From NCBI GenBank assembly GCA_023387965.1, contig JAEWHE010000009.1, positions 124,001 through 188,000 on the forward strand: 64,000 nucleotides of DNA, read 5' to 3'. The number at the start of each line of letters is the position of its first letter. Position 1 is the stretch's first letter. Shown piece after piece: positions 1 through 8,685 of the stretch. Position numbers and translations under genes: made by a program. The DNA is from Bacteroidota bacterium. Its GTDB lineage: Bacteria > Bacteroidota > Bacteroidia > Flavobacteriales > Flavobacteriaceae. The notes under the pieces were generated by a model, which was not told where the DNA came from, made no database searches, and saw nothing but the letters and a program-made list of their open reading frames with translations.

Positions 1-27
1 TTAGTAACAACTAAAAATAATATCGTT

Positions 28-783
28 ATGGCTAAACAAGCTGGAATTCTCCAAATTGAAGGAACTGTTGATAACATGACCTTCTACAAATCTCAAGAAG
101 GCTACTTAGTACGCAAAAAAGGAAGCATTACTAAAGAGCGAATCTTAACCGATCCCGCGTTCGTCCGAACCAGAGAGAACCTCAACCAATTCGGACTCAA
201 TGCGAAAGCAGGTAAACTAATCCGAAACTCAATTACCACCTTACTCAAGAAAGGTAAAGACAGCAGGGTAAGCAGTCGCCTATCAAAGGTAATGAGCGAT
301 GTGGCGAAACACGACCACGTATCAGTAAGAGGGCAAAAAAAGGTAGCCATTGGCGTAGAAGCCATGGAAGGAATGGCTTTGCTCAAAGGGTTCAACTTTA
401 ACAACCGCGCCATCATGGGCTCTATTTTGTCAGCCCCTTTAGAGGTTGATATGGCAACGGGTGAAGTATCCATCACCAGCATCATTCCCGAAGAACAAGT
501 CGAAGCACCATCTGGAGCCACACATGTATCGTTTCGAACAGCCATCGCATCAATCGATTTTGCCGTTGGCGAATCTGAAACGGTTTACACGGATGCTGTA
601 GTATTGCCCTTAAATTTAACCCCTGCTCCGGTAACTTTAACCCCCGCTTCGGTTCCCTCGTTAGGAGCCAGTGCCAAAACTATGGTGGTTTTATTGTTAG
701 AGTTTTACCAAGAACTTGACGGTACTATGTACCCTTTGTTAAGTGGTTCCTATAACGCTTTGTGCGTGGTAGGCATTGAGTAA
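28..783 (+). CDS. Conserved protein of unknown function
   Basis: A 251-residue protein with no signal peptide and no clear membrane segment. The first 100 residues are basic and rich in Lys and Arg. The opening pattern (short hydrophobic strand, GTV, then FYKSQEGYLVRKKG and DPAFVRTREN) resembles a family I recall as widespread in Bacteroidetes and without assigned function. Residues about 195-207 hold a short internal duplication (LTPAP/LTPAS). The ATG at 28 is the first in frame and starts at the conserved-looking MAKQ. It converges on the exostosin-like gene, with a shared terminator between them. I do not recognise a function, and cytoplasmic location is an inference from the lack of a signal. 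Confidence 0.75.
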   Translation: MAKQAGILQIEGTVDNMTFYKSQEGYLVRKKGSITKERILTDPAFVRTRENLNQFGLNAKAGKLIRNSITTLLKKGKDSRVSSRLSKVMSDVAKHDHVSVRGQKKVAIGVEAMEGMALLKGFNFNNRAIMGSILSAPLEVDMATGEVSITSIIPEEQVEAPSGATHVSFRTAIASIDFAVGESETVYTDAVVLPLNLTPAPVTLTPASVPSLGASAKTMVVLLLEFYQELDGTMYPLLSGSYNALCVVGIE

Positions 784-802
784 AAAAGTTAAAGTAACAT
801 GC

Positions 803-838
803 AAAAACCGTTTCCATAGTGGAGACGGTTTTTTTTTA
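803..838. terminator. Bidirectional rho-independent terminator
   Basis: The stem CCGTTTCC/GGAGACGG (one G-T pair) has a 5-nt loop. It is flanked by an A-run on the left and nine or more T on the right. It lies between two convergent genes (ending at 783 and 836) and can stop transcripts from both sides. Confidence 0.85.
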
Positions 839-1849
839 TTTTTTTAAATTTTCCGCGATATGTATAAAATAACAAACCCTGTTTAGGGTATTCAACATTA
901 AATTTCGATTATTCTTTTGAATTTCATTCAATTCTCCTTCGGATTTTGAGACGTGGAACTCAATTAATTTTTCGACTACATTATGCTCATCTGCAACTAC
1001 ACAATGCTTATTCCAGTCTATAACATCAGATAGTGGCAACCTACAATCCGTTGCCACCAATAACGGTATTCGACCTGAAAGAAGTGTTTCATAAAATCGC
1101 ACTGAAAAATTGCCGGCGCCACGTAAACAAAAAGTGTAAAGGCTATCTCGAACATTCGTGTAGAATTCAAGTGTCGTTTGCGCCCTTTCTTCAGCAGTCA
1201 GAGCGCCTCCGCGATATTTCTTTCGGTAAACGAAATTACAGTACAATCTTTTGTCCCTCGCTAAATTTCTTAACAACTTAAATCTTTTGATGCTCGAGGG
1301 AAAAAATGATTGTCTATCGTGTAAGTCACTCCCCAAAATCTTCCTTATTTCATTGATATAATGTAATAGAAACTCCTTAAACCACTTAAAAGCGGAACCA
1401 TCAGCGTTCCCTACGAAACCGATAGTTGGTTTTTTAATTTTAGAAACAGGAGACCAATCATCTCGAAGGATATATCTATAGGGGTCGGTTACAAAGCAAG
1501 GCATTATATGGGTGTTTCTGCTTAATTTTGAATCGAACCCTCCAAGTCGAAATGTAGTAACGCTGTCACTAACTGTAATTCCAAAATCTCCAGCTGAATA
1601 CACCCAAATAGGAACTGAGCAACGAGTCGCACTAACAATAAATTTTTTGTATTCATCAAAATCATTTACTAAAAACCAATTAATATCTAATGGGAGAATA
1701 GCTATATCAGCAGAACTGATATCATCCACCAGACAAAAGTGGTGTCGGGTCACTTCATTCTCCACATAATATAAATCGAACAACAACGGAAAAATTATAC
1801 TCCTATTTTCCGGAGTACAAAATGATTTCAGAGTGTAGATTTTTTTCAT
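836..1849 (-). CDS. Exostosin-like (GT47-type) glycosyltransferase
   Basis: A 337-residue protein without signal peptide. The C-terminal third has the exostosin-family pattern: CLRGAGNFSVRFYETLLSGRIPLL followed by a stretch ending in a conserved acidic position. In that family this region binds the nucleotide-sugar donor. An earlier segment IKKPTIGFVGNADG also fits the family. It is the last gene of the minus-strand run that begins with wzt, 13 bp after the GT4 gene. It probably adds one sugar to the surface glycan on the cytoplasmic face. Donor and acceptor cannot be told from the sequence. Confidence 0.75.
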   Translation of the reverse strand: MKKIYTLKSFCTPENRSIIFPLLFDLYYVENEVTRHHFCLVDDISSADIAILPLDINWFLVNDFDEYKKFIVSATRCSVPIWVYSAGDFGITVSDSVTTFRLGGFDSKLSRNTHIMPCFVTDPYRYILRDDWSPVSKIKKPTIGFVGNADGSAFKWFKEFLLHYINEIRKILGSDLHDRQSFFPSSIKRFKLLRNLARDKRLYCNFVYRKKYRGGALTAEERAQTTLEFYTNVRDSLYTFCLRGAGNFSVRFYETLLSGRIPLLVATDCRLPLSDVIDWNKHCVVADEHNVVEKLIEFHVSKSEGELNEIQKNNRNLMLNTLNRVCYFIHIAENLKK

Positions 1850-1861
1850 TCTTTTAAATTA

Positions 1862-3004
1862 TTACGGAATCAGTTTATAAAATTCAATATTCTGTTCGGC
1901 AATTTTTTCAATGTCGAATTTTGTCTCAACCCTTTCTCGCGCTTTCTGTCCGATTTCCTGCGCTAATTCTTTATTCCGTAAAACTTCAACGATGGCATTG
2001 GCATATTCCTTATGTTGGTTTGGATGAACCAAAAATCCGCTTTCGCCATTTACAATCAGTTCATTTGCCCAACCAATATTGCTATTCACCACTGCTTTTT
2101 GCATCGCCATAGATTCAATAGTGACCATCCCTAAAGTTTCAGCGTAAGTCGGAAAAACACACACGTTTGCCTTTTTGATATACTCCTTTATCTCATGGTA
2201 GGGAATTTTCCCAAGATAGGTAATCTTACTTTTTAATGCGGAATCACATTTTGCCATCACTAATTCCCAAGTAGATTGTGAACCGGTTTGAGCGTCAACG
2301 GAGTCGGAACCTATGAGTATTAATGATGAATCTGGATATTGAGAAATAACATTTCTCATAATCTCTGGTAATTCCAATACTCCCTTTTTACGAATGATGG
2401 TGCCGAAATACAAAAGCAGTCCAGGCTCAAAAACTGCCGGATTTTCGTTGCTAAAATCAGGCAGTCGCAATCCGTTATGTATCGTTCGTATTTTTTGATT
2501 TTCAATTTTAAACAATTGCCGCGTTAATTCACCTGCAAAGCTGGTTGGGGCAATAAATGCTTTGGCGCTTTGCAAGGCCAATTTTTCAAACCAAAAATTT
2601 TTGAATTTCTGTTTTCTGTTTTCTAAATGACAAAAGTAAGTATCACTGCCGTGAAAACGAATGATTAAAGGAGCTTTCAACCTCATAAAAGCAGTAATGC
2701 CGGTCCAATCTGGCGCTTCAATTAAGTCAACCTGTTCCCGAACAACCAATTGATTCAAATACTCCTGAAGTTTTTTTCGATAAAAAAACCAAGTAAAAAA
2801 ACGGTATTTTTGATGCGGAACCAAATGAATAGTAATGCCATTTTCTTCAAACATGGCATGTTCTTTTTGCGAATAAACTATAACAGAAACCCTAACATCC
2901 TTTTCCGCCAATGCCAGCGCCAAATTCTTGATACTCGTACCAATTCCGGCAGCATGTTGGACTTTGTTGTGAGGATATTCTGGGGTTAAAAAGGCAATGT
3001 GCAT
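1862..3004 (-). CDS. Glycosyltransferase family 4 protein
   Basis: A 380-residue GT-B retaining glycosyltransferase. The N-terminal half starts MHIAFLTPEYPHNKVQHAAGIG, with a Gly-rich loop typical of GT4 acceptor domains, and includes IIRFHGSDTYF. The C-terminal half has LYFGTIIRKKGV and the EX7E donor-binding motif AETLGMVTIE. It uses an activated sugar and acts at the inner membrane or cytosol on a lipid-linked glycan. It sits in the wzt-led operon, 12 bp after the SGNH-like gene. The sugar cannot be predicted. Confidence 0.88.
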   Translation of the reverse strand: MHIAFLTPEYPHNKVQHAAGIGTSIKNLALALAEKDVRVSVIVYSQKEHAMFEENGITIHLVPHQKYRFFTWFFYRKKLQEYLNQLVVREQVDLIEAPDWTGITAFMRLKAPLIIRFHGSDTYFCHLENRKQKFKNFWFEKLALQSAKAFIAPTSFAGELTRQLFKIENQKIRTIHNGLRLPDFSNENPAVFEPGLLLYFGTIIRKKGVLELPEIMRNVISQYPDSSLILIGSDSVDAQTGSQSTWELVMAKCDSALKSKITYLGKIPYHEIKEYIKKANVCVFPTYAETLGMVTIESMAMQKAVVNSNIGWANELIVNGESGFLVHPNQHKEYANAIVEVLRNKELAQEIGQKARERVETKFDIEKIAEQNIEFYKLIP

Positions 3005-3016
3005 TAGTTAAAAAAT

Positions 3017-3901
3017 TTATTGTTTTTTTAATTGGCAATAGTCAATAAGCATTTGAGTAAATAACAAAGCTCCTTTTTCATTTAAATGCCCACAATTCTG
3101 AAAGTATTTATTGTTTTTAATAGTTTGAGAGAAGTCAATCAAGTTTGGCAGTTTCTGTTTCAATTTCTTTATATACTCTTGATTCTTTGTTTCTTCACAA
3201 AATGGAGAGGTAAAATAGGAAACTTCTATGTTGTTTCTCTTGCAAAATGTTGATATAGAATCTAAACTCTTATTACGCTTTAAAATTTTGTTAGGCATGG
3301 AGTAAGTTCCTTTAGAAAAATTTCCATGCAAAGGAACAAAACCGTTTGAAAGATCTGTTTTGCTTTTTTTGCCACGTGCAGAATTAAAAAACTCTCTAAA
3401 ACCTAATTTAAAATCATTTTTAGCATATCGATAGAATGGAACGTAAAAATTTTGTGTAAAATCACTATTATTGCTACGATGTGTTTTTATAATTTTATTA
3501 TTTCTAATATACGGCAGCGACTCAGTCCCCACAATAGTTGATGGCGTATCATAGTTGAATAAATAATCAACTTGAACAAAAACTCGTTCAGGTGGCATAT
3601 TATTAGCCAAAAGTAATTTGAGCATCAAATAAACGTCGTCTAATTTTCCTCCTTGCACTCCCAAATTAATTGCTTTTTTACCCGTTTCGGATTCTACCAA
3701 ATCTGTCACAATATGATTCTCCGTTCGGGAAGAACCCATGAATACATAGTCAATTTTTGTATGATTCAGCTGCAACAAATATTGTGTCTTATTTCGAGGA
3801 ATGGCATTCGTATAAACTTTTGTGTAAAGAAAATCCAATACAATCATTCCAACAAGAATGATGACTACCAACCAGAACAAATGTTTTAAAAATTTACCCA
3901 T
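3017..3901 (-). CDS. Membrane-anchored SGNH-like protein, partner of the MBOAT acyltransferase
   Basis: A 294-residue protein with one N-terminal membrane segment (about residues 7-25), so the rest should face the periplasm. It has a GSSRT block near residue 56, where SGNH/GDSL-type enzymes keep the catalytic Ser. A late GHLNEKGA block sits where the DxxH catalytic His would be. Its start codon overlaps the stop of the MBOAT gene by one base (TAATG). MBOAT plus SGNH-like pairs (AlgI with AlgJ/AlgX, DltB with DltD) move acyl groups across the membrane and onto a polysaccharide. An O-acetyl transfer role is inferred from pairing and motif layout; overall similarity was not tested. Confidence 0.65.
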   Translation of the reverse strand: MGKFLKHLFWLVVIILVGMIVLDFLYTKVYTNAIPRNKTQYLLQLNHTKIDYVFMGSSRTENHIVTDLVESETGKKAINLGVQGGKLDDVYLMLKLLLANNMPPERVFVQVDYLFNYDTPSTIVGTESLPYIRNNKIIKTHRSNNSDFTQNFYVPFYRYAKNDFKLGFREFFNSARGKKSKTDLSNGFVPLHGNFSKGTYSMPNKILKRNKSLDSISTFCKRNNIEVSYFTSPFCEETKNQEYIKKLKQKLPNLIDFSQTIKNNKYFQNCGHLNEKGALLFTQMLIDYCQLKKQ

Positions 3902-5337
3902 TAGAATTGAAAATAAATAAAATCATTAGCTTGCGAATAAACCCCAAACAACAGTAGTGACAAAAGAATAATGATTAATTTAAGAAATGATTTTTTTCCT
4001 GTAAATGGATGCTCTTTAGTCCTACAATGCCATTCGAAAAGTACAAAAAATACGATTAAAGGAATAATTTCAATTGAATACCGATCAATTGAAAGATATT
4101 CTAAACCTCCTTCTAAATTAAATGAAAACATTTGTTTTAAATAAAAAAATGCTTTGCTAACATTTTCGGCTCTAAAAAAAACCCAAGCAATCACAGTCAA
4201 AAAAAAAGTCGCAATCATCGAGAAAAACTCCCTAACTGTGGGAAAGCTCCTGCCATACGCCACAACATCAATGTTATTTCTATTTTTCTCGGTGAGTAGA
4301 AGAGGAATGAAATATAAAGCATTCAAGCCACCCCATACGATAAATGTCCAATTAGCTCCATGCCAAAATCCACTTACTAAAAAGATGATAAAGGTATTCC
4401 GAACCTTCATCCAGGTACCTCCCTTACTCCCTCCTAACGGAATATAGAGGTAATCTTTAAACCATGTTGACAGAGAAATATGCCAACGCCTCCAAAACTC
4501 GGCAATATCCCTTGAAAAATAAGGATAATTAAAATTCTTCAACAAATCGATTCCAAATAATTTTGAGGTTCCTAAAGCAATGTCGGAATAGCCACTAAAA
4601 TCACCATAAATTTGGAAAGCAAAGTAAATCCCTCCTATGAGCAATGTTAAGGAGTTTTGAGTTTCATAATTGTCAAAAATTGTATTTACGTAAACCGCGC
4701 AACTATCTGCGATTACTACTTTTTTAAAAAGTCCCCATACAATTTGATTGAGACCATCAATTGCTTTTTCTGATTGAAAAGAACGCCTTTTTTTAACTTG
4801 TGGCAATAAGTGGGTAGCGCGCTCAATGGGACCTGCGACCAACAAAGGAAAATAACTTACAAATAGTGAATAATCTACAAAATTAGTTTCGGCTTTAATC
4901 CTGTCTTTATAAATATCAATAATATAGGAAAGCCCATGAAATGTGTAAAATGAGATTCCTACGGGTAAAATTAAGTTCAACAACAAAGGATTGGCATGAA
5001 AACCAAATCCTTCTAATAACGAAGCAAAAGAGGTGGCAAAAAAATCGTAGTATTTAAAAACACCCAGAAATCCTAAATTAATACCAACACTTAACCAAAA
5101 CCAAAACTTTTTATTGCGGCTAGTGGTACTCTTCTCAATCTTAATTGCCGTAAAATAATCCAATCCCGTAGAGAAAAGCAGCAAAAACAAAAAACGCCAA
5201 TCCCAACAAGAATAAAAATAATAACTAGCTACAAGCAATAATACATTTTGTGTGTTTTTATGGCGGTTGAAAACAAACCAGTAAAGCATAAAAACTATGG
5301 GTAAAAAAAGCGCAAACGATAGTGAATTAAAAAACAT
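3901..5337 (-). CDS. MBOAT family O-acyltransferase (AlgI-like)
   Basis: A 478-residue polytopic membrane protein of usual AlgI length. It opens MFFNSLSFALFLPIVFMLYW, typical of this family. It carries the conserved NYPYFSRDIAEFWRRWHISLS block and GFWHGANWTFIVWGG with the invariant His of MBOAT enzymes. The family passes acyl groups through the inner membrane for polysaccharide or teichoic acid acylation. It is one base downstream of the GT-B-like gene and translationally coupled to the SGNH-like gene, so the two probably form one O-acylation unit for the glycan made here. Acetyl is the likely group but is not shown by the sequence. Confidence 0.9.
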   Translation of the reverse strand: MFFNSLSFALFLPIVFMLYWFVFNRHKNTQNVLLLVASYYFYSCWDWRFLFLLLFSTGLDYFTAIKIEKSTTSRNKKFWFWLSVGINLGFLGVFKYYDFFATSFASLLEGFGFHANPLLLNLILPVGISFYTFHGLSYIIDIYKDRIKAETNFVDYSLFVSYFPLLVAGPIERATHLLPQVKKRRSFQSEKAIDGLNQIVWGLFKKVVIADSCAVYVNTIFDNYETQNSLTLLIGGIYFAFQIYGDFSGYSDIALGTSKLFGIDLLKNFNYPYFSRDIAEFWRRWHISLSTWFKDYLYIPLGGSKGGTWMKVRNTFIIFLVSGFWHGANWTFIVWGGLNALYFIPLLLTEKNRNNIDVVAYGRSFPTVREFFSMIATFFLTVIAWVFFRAENVSKAFFYLKQMFSFNLEGGLEYLSIDRYSIEIIPLIVFFVLFEWHCRTKEHPFTGKKSFLKLIIILLSLLLFGVYSQANDFIYFQF

Positions 5338-5338
5338 G

Positions 5339-6736
5339 TTATCCTAAAATTTCTTTAATCCCACTCCATATTTCCCTCGAAGCCCTCTCTGGTTTTAGCC
5401 CGGCGATAACTTCAAACCATTCCTGAGCATGTTTCACAGTTGTTTCGTTGCTTTGCAACGTGTTTTTTATTTTTCCTGCAATCTCTTCGGGCGAATGCAA
5501 CCAAACGACTGCTTTACAATGCGGCATAGAACGAAAATGTATGTAATTATAAATTTTTTTCACAGACCAACCCGGAAGTTTTTGTTGCGCCACATCATAA
5601 TTAATAAACGCACACGGCTTTTGGTGCGCCACATAATCAAATACCATTGACGAACCTAGATTCACTACCATTTCGGTATGTTGAATAATATTTTGTTGCA
5701 AAACAATATCTTCGGCAGTCGGTAAAATGGTGTTCCAACCCGCTCCTATTTTTTTCCAAAGAGGTGCGATTTCTACAATCACATCCGAATTTTGCTGAAT
5801 TACTTCAGTAAACCGTCCGGAAAAATCAACCGGACAACGCCTGAAAACAATTCCCAAACGTTCGCCATTGGCATTTAATTCTCGGATGGCTTTTGCGGTA
5901 TCTGCCAAATATTGTGGATCATCAGGCGAGGTAGTCACATCATCCCCCGAATAACAAATGTATTTTGTTGTAAGATCGAGTCCATATTGTTCGAAAAATA
6001 ACTCCTTTGAAAGCAATGTTTCCGTTTTAAAGTGCGCTTCAAACTGCGGAGTTCCGCTTACCACTATTTGATTTTCCAAAATGTAGGGATAATAATCGAG
6101 CAACTCGCGCTTCATGTGCTCGCTCCATACAAAATAGTAATCCGTTTCCACAGCCATAGTCGCTTTGGGCAAATTATCCCAAGAAAAAATAAACGTTGCC
6201 GTAGGAATACCCAAATCTTTCGCAGCCAAAAGTGGTGCAATTGCCAACAAAGGCCTTTGATTCGTACAAAAAACCATTGCAGGTTTCTCGCTTCGTAAAG
6301 TTTCGATTGAGCGACTATAAAAAGCGGTTTTTCGCTCGTTTTTTTCAATAACTTTTCGAACGTCCCGCAAGCCCTGTTCGGAATTGTAAATAGCAGTAAT
6401 AACTTGTGTGGCAATACTTTTAACGCTTGTATTTAAATTTTTATAAGAAAAAGGAAACCGATAAGTATCATAAACGGCATCACCACTTTTTCTAATGTTG
6501 AGGTCAAGCTCAATCTGTTTCCGGGCATTTTTGTAAACTTCCGTTAGTGGATTGGCTTTCGCTCCATGAATTTTAATTTCTTCAAAACCCAAACCGCTCA
6601 AGTCAAAAGGAGTATTGTTCCAGAAAGTGACATCAAAACCTTCCTGTTTCCCAATTTGATAAAAATCAGAATAAGCAAAGTTCCGCAGTCCAATACCGTC
6701 GGGAAGCAGGATGAAAATTTTTTTCTTTTTCCTCAT
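5339..6736 (-). CDS. GT-B-like surface carbohydrate protein of unknown specificity
   Basis: A 465-residue soluble protein. It starts with KIFILLPDGIGLRNF and has a FSWDNLPKATMAVETDYYFVWSE region followed by VVSGTPQF. The late NLGSSMVFDYVAHQKPCAFINY stretch looks like a GT-B donor site, as in CDP-glycerol or UDP-sugar transferases. No standard glycosyltransferase family could be assigned by eye. It overlaps the neuC stop by three bases (ATGA) and precedes the MBOAT gene by one base. Because the locus makes CMP-sialic acid and shows no recognised sialyltransferase, this protein is one candidate for that step. That is an inference from position only. Confidence 0.6.
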   Translation of the reverse strand: MRKKKKIFILLPDGIGLRNFAYSDFYQIGKQEGFDVTFWNNTPFDLSGLGFEEIKIHGAKANPLTEVYKNARKQIELDLNIRKSGDAVYDTYRFPFSYKNLNTSVKSIATQVITAIYNSEQGLRDVRKVIEKNERKTAFYSRSIETLRSEKPAMVFCTNQRPLLAIAPLLAAKDLGIPTATFIFSWDNLPKATMAVETDYYFVWSEHMKRELLDYYPYILENQIVVSGTPQFEAHFKTETLLSKELFFEQYGLDLTTKYICYSGDDVTTSPDDPQYLADTAKAIRELNANGERLGIVFRRCPVDFSGRFTEVIQQNSDVIVEIAPLWKKIGAGWNTILPTAEDIVLQQNIIQHTEMVVNLGSSMVFDYVAHQKPCAFINYDVAQQKLPGWSVKKIYNYIHFRSMPHCKAVVWLHSPEEIAGKIKNTLQSNETTVKHAQEWFEVIAGLKPERASREIWSGIKEILG

Positions 6737-7857
6737 TGGTCCCTAAATTGTTTTTGATGGTTAACTTCCCAAAGCGCCATACTTTTTAAACTTTTCAAAA
6801 ATAATGTGGCACTATCTCCAGTACCGAAGTCTTTTGTAGGAGTAATAGTGTAATGATCAATGACCTGTAATGCTTTTTTAATGTCAGTTAATTCATAACC
6901 AACATTCATAATATCGGCATGTACAGCTCTATTTTGTTGGCGCGTCCCCACGTTAATAATCGGAATGCCGTAATAAGGTGCTTCTCGAATTCCCGCACTA
7001 CTATTACCAATTATAAACGAAGCATGATGCAGTAATGTCAAAAAGTATTCGAAACGCAACGAAGGAAATATACGAAACCTCGGATTATTATCTAATTTTT
7101 GATACGCTTGTAAAATTGTTTTACTACCCAAATCGTTGTTGGGATAAATAACAATATACTGATGATTATCGTCTAATAAAGCCGAAACAAAATCATCGGC
7201 ATACTGTTGCATCGAAGTCGATTCTGTAGTTACCGGATGAAACATGGCAATCGCAAATTTGTCAAAATTGATTTGATAATATTGCTTTACAGATTCTAAT
7301 GAGGGTAAATTGCCCGAAAACATGATATCCAAATCGGGTGAACCAATCTCAAAGATTGAATTTTCAATTTCGCCCATTTGCAACAGTCGTTTTTTGGCAT
7401 CAGTATTCGATACAAAATGTATATGACTCAATTTACTTACGCTATGACGAATCAATTCATCAACCGTCCCCGAGAGTTCGCCTCCCTCAATATGAGCAAC
7501 CAAAATATTATTCAACGAACCGACAATCGCGCCTGCAAGTGTTTCTACACGATCTCCATGAACAATAATCAAGTCGGGGTTTATTTTTTTAACATAATCC
7601 GACAAGCCTTCAATGGTTTTGGCTAATGTCAAATCCATTGTCGTCTCATGAGTGTGATTGTGGAAAGTATGGATATTTTGAAACCCGCATCGTTCAATTT
7701 CAATTAGCGTATAGCCATATTCTTCCTGAAGATGCATCCCTGTCACCGCCACAAAAACCTCAAAGCCAGTCGTGTCTTCAAGAACCTGAATCAATGACTT
7801 TATTTTACCAAAGTCAGCTCTGGTTCCGGTAAGAAAAACGATTTTTTTATACTGCAT
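6733..7857 (-). CDS. neuC: UDP-N-acetylglucosamine 2-epimerase (hydrolysing)
   Basis: A 374-residue enzyme that turns UDP-GlcNAc into ManNAc and UDP, the first step to sialic acid in the cytosol. The hallmarks of hydrolysing 2-epimerases are present: GTRADFGK at 11-18, HGDRVE at 100-105, HIEGGELSGTVDELIRHS at 122-139, and GNSSAGIREAP at 284-294. The pattern agrees closely with my memory of the meningococcal NeuC/SiaA enzyme. Hydrolysis of UDP-diNAc-bacillosamine, the legionaminic acid route, cannot be excluded. In transcription order it follows neuA and neuB but is separated from neuB by the DUF559 element. The first ATG gives a normal family N terminus. Confidence 0.92.
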   Translation of the reverse strand: MQYKKIVFLTGTRADFGKIKSLIQVLEDTTGFEVFVAVTGMHLQEEYGYTLIEIERCGFQNIHTFHNHTHETTMDLTLAKTIEGLSDYVKKINPDLIIVHGDRVETLAGAIVGSLNNILVAHIEGGELSGTVDELIRHSVSKLSHIHFVSNTDAKKRLLQMGEIENSIFEIGSPDLDIMFSGNLPSLESVKQYYQINFDKFAIAMFHPVTTESTSMQQYADDFVSALLDDNHQYIVIYPNNDLGSKTILQAYQKLDNNPRFRIFPSLRFEYFLTLLHHASFIIGNSSAGIREAPYYGIPIINVGTRQQNRAVHADIMNVGYELTDIKKALQVIDHYTITPTKDFGTGDSATLFLKSLKSMALWEVNHQKQFRDQ

Positions 7858-7880
7858 TTATATTAATTTAAAACGTAAAA

Positions 7881-8063
7881 ACACACCCCTAACCCCTCTC
7901 AAGAGGGGAACAACCCCTGCAAACTACCAACTTCAGGGTTCAAATATAAGATACGCAACCGTATCCCACAATCCACTCCCACAATCCACTCCCACAATCT
8001 ACTTCCACAATCCACTCCCCTAAATCCACTTCATTCCCCTCTCGAGAGGGGCTAGGGGTGTGT
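7881..8063. mobile_element. MITE-like element, copy 1, with 30-bp terminal inverted repeats
   Basis: The left end (7881-7910) and right end (8034-8063) are inverted repeats of 30 bases with two or three mismatches. Each end contains its own palindrome of the CCCCTCTCGAGAGGGG type. The interior holds tandem CCACAATCCACTC-like units and a conserved CAAATATA (7941-7948) that reads TATATTTG on the minus strand. The same layout recurs at 8502-8674. The two copies bracket the DUF559 gene. No transposase is encoded inside. Confidence 0.85.
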
Positions 8064-8068
8064 GACAA

Positions 8069-8458
8069 TCAATCTCCATCCTCTCCTCCCCTTTCAAATT
8101 CCTCTATAAAAAAAGCAACCGCCCGAATCACATTTTCCATATCCTGCAACACTTCACGATCCGAAAACCGCAAAACTGTAATTCCCAATTCATTCATACG
8201 CTTCTCCTTTATCCTATCTTTCTCTTGCACGTCCAAAAATTCGTGCGAATAACCATCAACCTCTATCCCAAGCATCAGTTCATGACAAAAGAAATCCAAG
8301 ATATAATTATCAATAGGTTTTTGTCGATGGAAGTCATAACCAAAAGGCTTCCCTTTTAATTTACCCCACAAAATGATCTCAGCTTTGGTCGAATGATTAC
8401 GAAGTTCCCGAGCCAACATTTTCAAAGCCTGGTTGTATGGAATTATTTTTCTTTTCAT
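8069..8458 (-). CDS. DUF559 domain protein (Vsr-like endonuclease fold)
   Basis: A 129-residue protein that is nearly all DUF559 domain. The family pattern is clear: LRNHSTKAEIILW at 19-31, FHRQKPIDNYILDFFC at 43-58, IEVDGYSH at 65-72 and VLRFSDREVL at 95-104. The family is related to very-short-patch-repair and other PD-(D/E)XK nucleases. Likely catalytic residues are E26, D55, E66 and D68 with H72. It lies between neuB and neuC and interrupts a sialic acid gene set. It ends 6 bp from one inverted-repeat element, and the other element lies 43 bp upstream of its start. That arrangement suggests it travels with those repeats. A role in polysaccharide synthesis is unlikely. Confidence 0.88.
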   Translation of the reverse strand: MKRKIIPYNQALKMLARELRNHSTKAEIILWGKLKGKPFGYDFHRQKPIDNYILDFFCHELMLGIEVDGYSHEFLDVQEKDRIKEKRMNELGITVLRFSDREVLQDMENVIRAVAFFIEEFERGGEDGD

Positions 8459-8501
8459 GGCGTTTATTTAAGATTAACAATATTTATTTTGAACATGCGA
8501 A

Positions 8502-8674
8502 ACACACCCCTAACCCCTCTCAAGAGGGGAACAACCCCTGCAAACTATGAACTTTGGGGTTCAAATATAACCTACGCAACCGTATAGAATCTAAAAAAAA
8601 CTTCCGCAATCCACTTCCACAATCCCATCCCACAATCTACATCATTCCCCTCTCGAGAGGGGCTAGGGGTGTGT
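8502..8674. mobile_element. MITE-like element, copy 2, with 30-bp terminal inverted repeats
   Basis: The left end (8502-8531) is identical to the left end of the copy at 7881 over the 30 bases read. The right end (8645-8674) is identical to that copy's right end. The sequence after both right ends also matches (GTGTGTGACA). The interior is homologous but slightly shorter and diverged. It keeps CAAATATA (8562-8569), a minus-strand TATATTTG that could drive the DUF559 gene. The spacing to neuB (stop at 8686) is only 11 bp. Confidence 0.85.
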
Positions 8675-8685
8675 GACATTCAACT

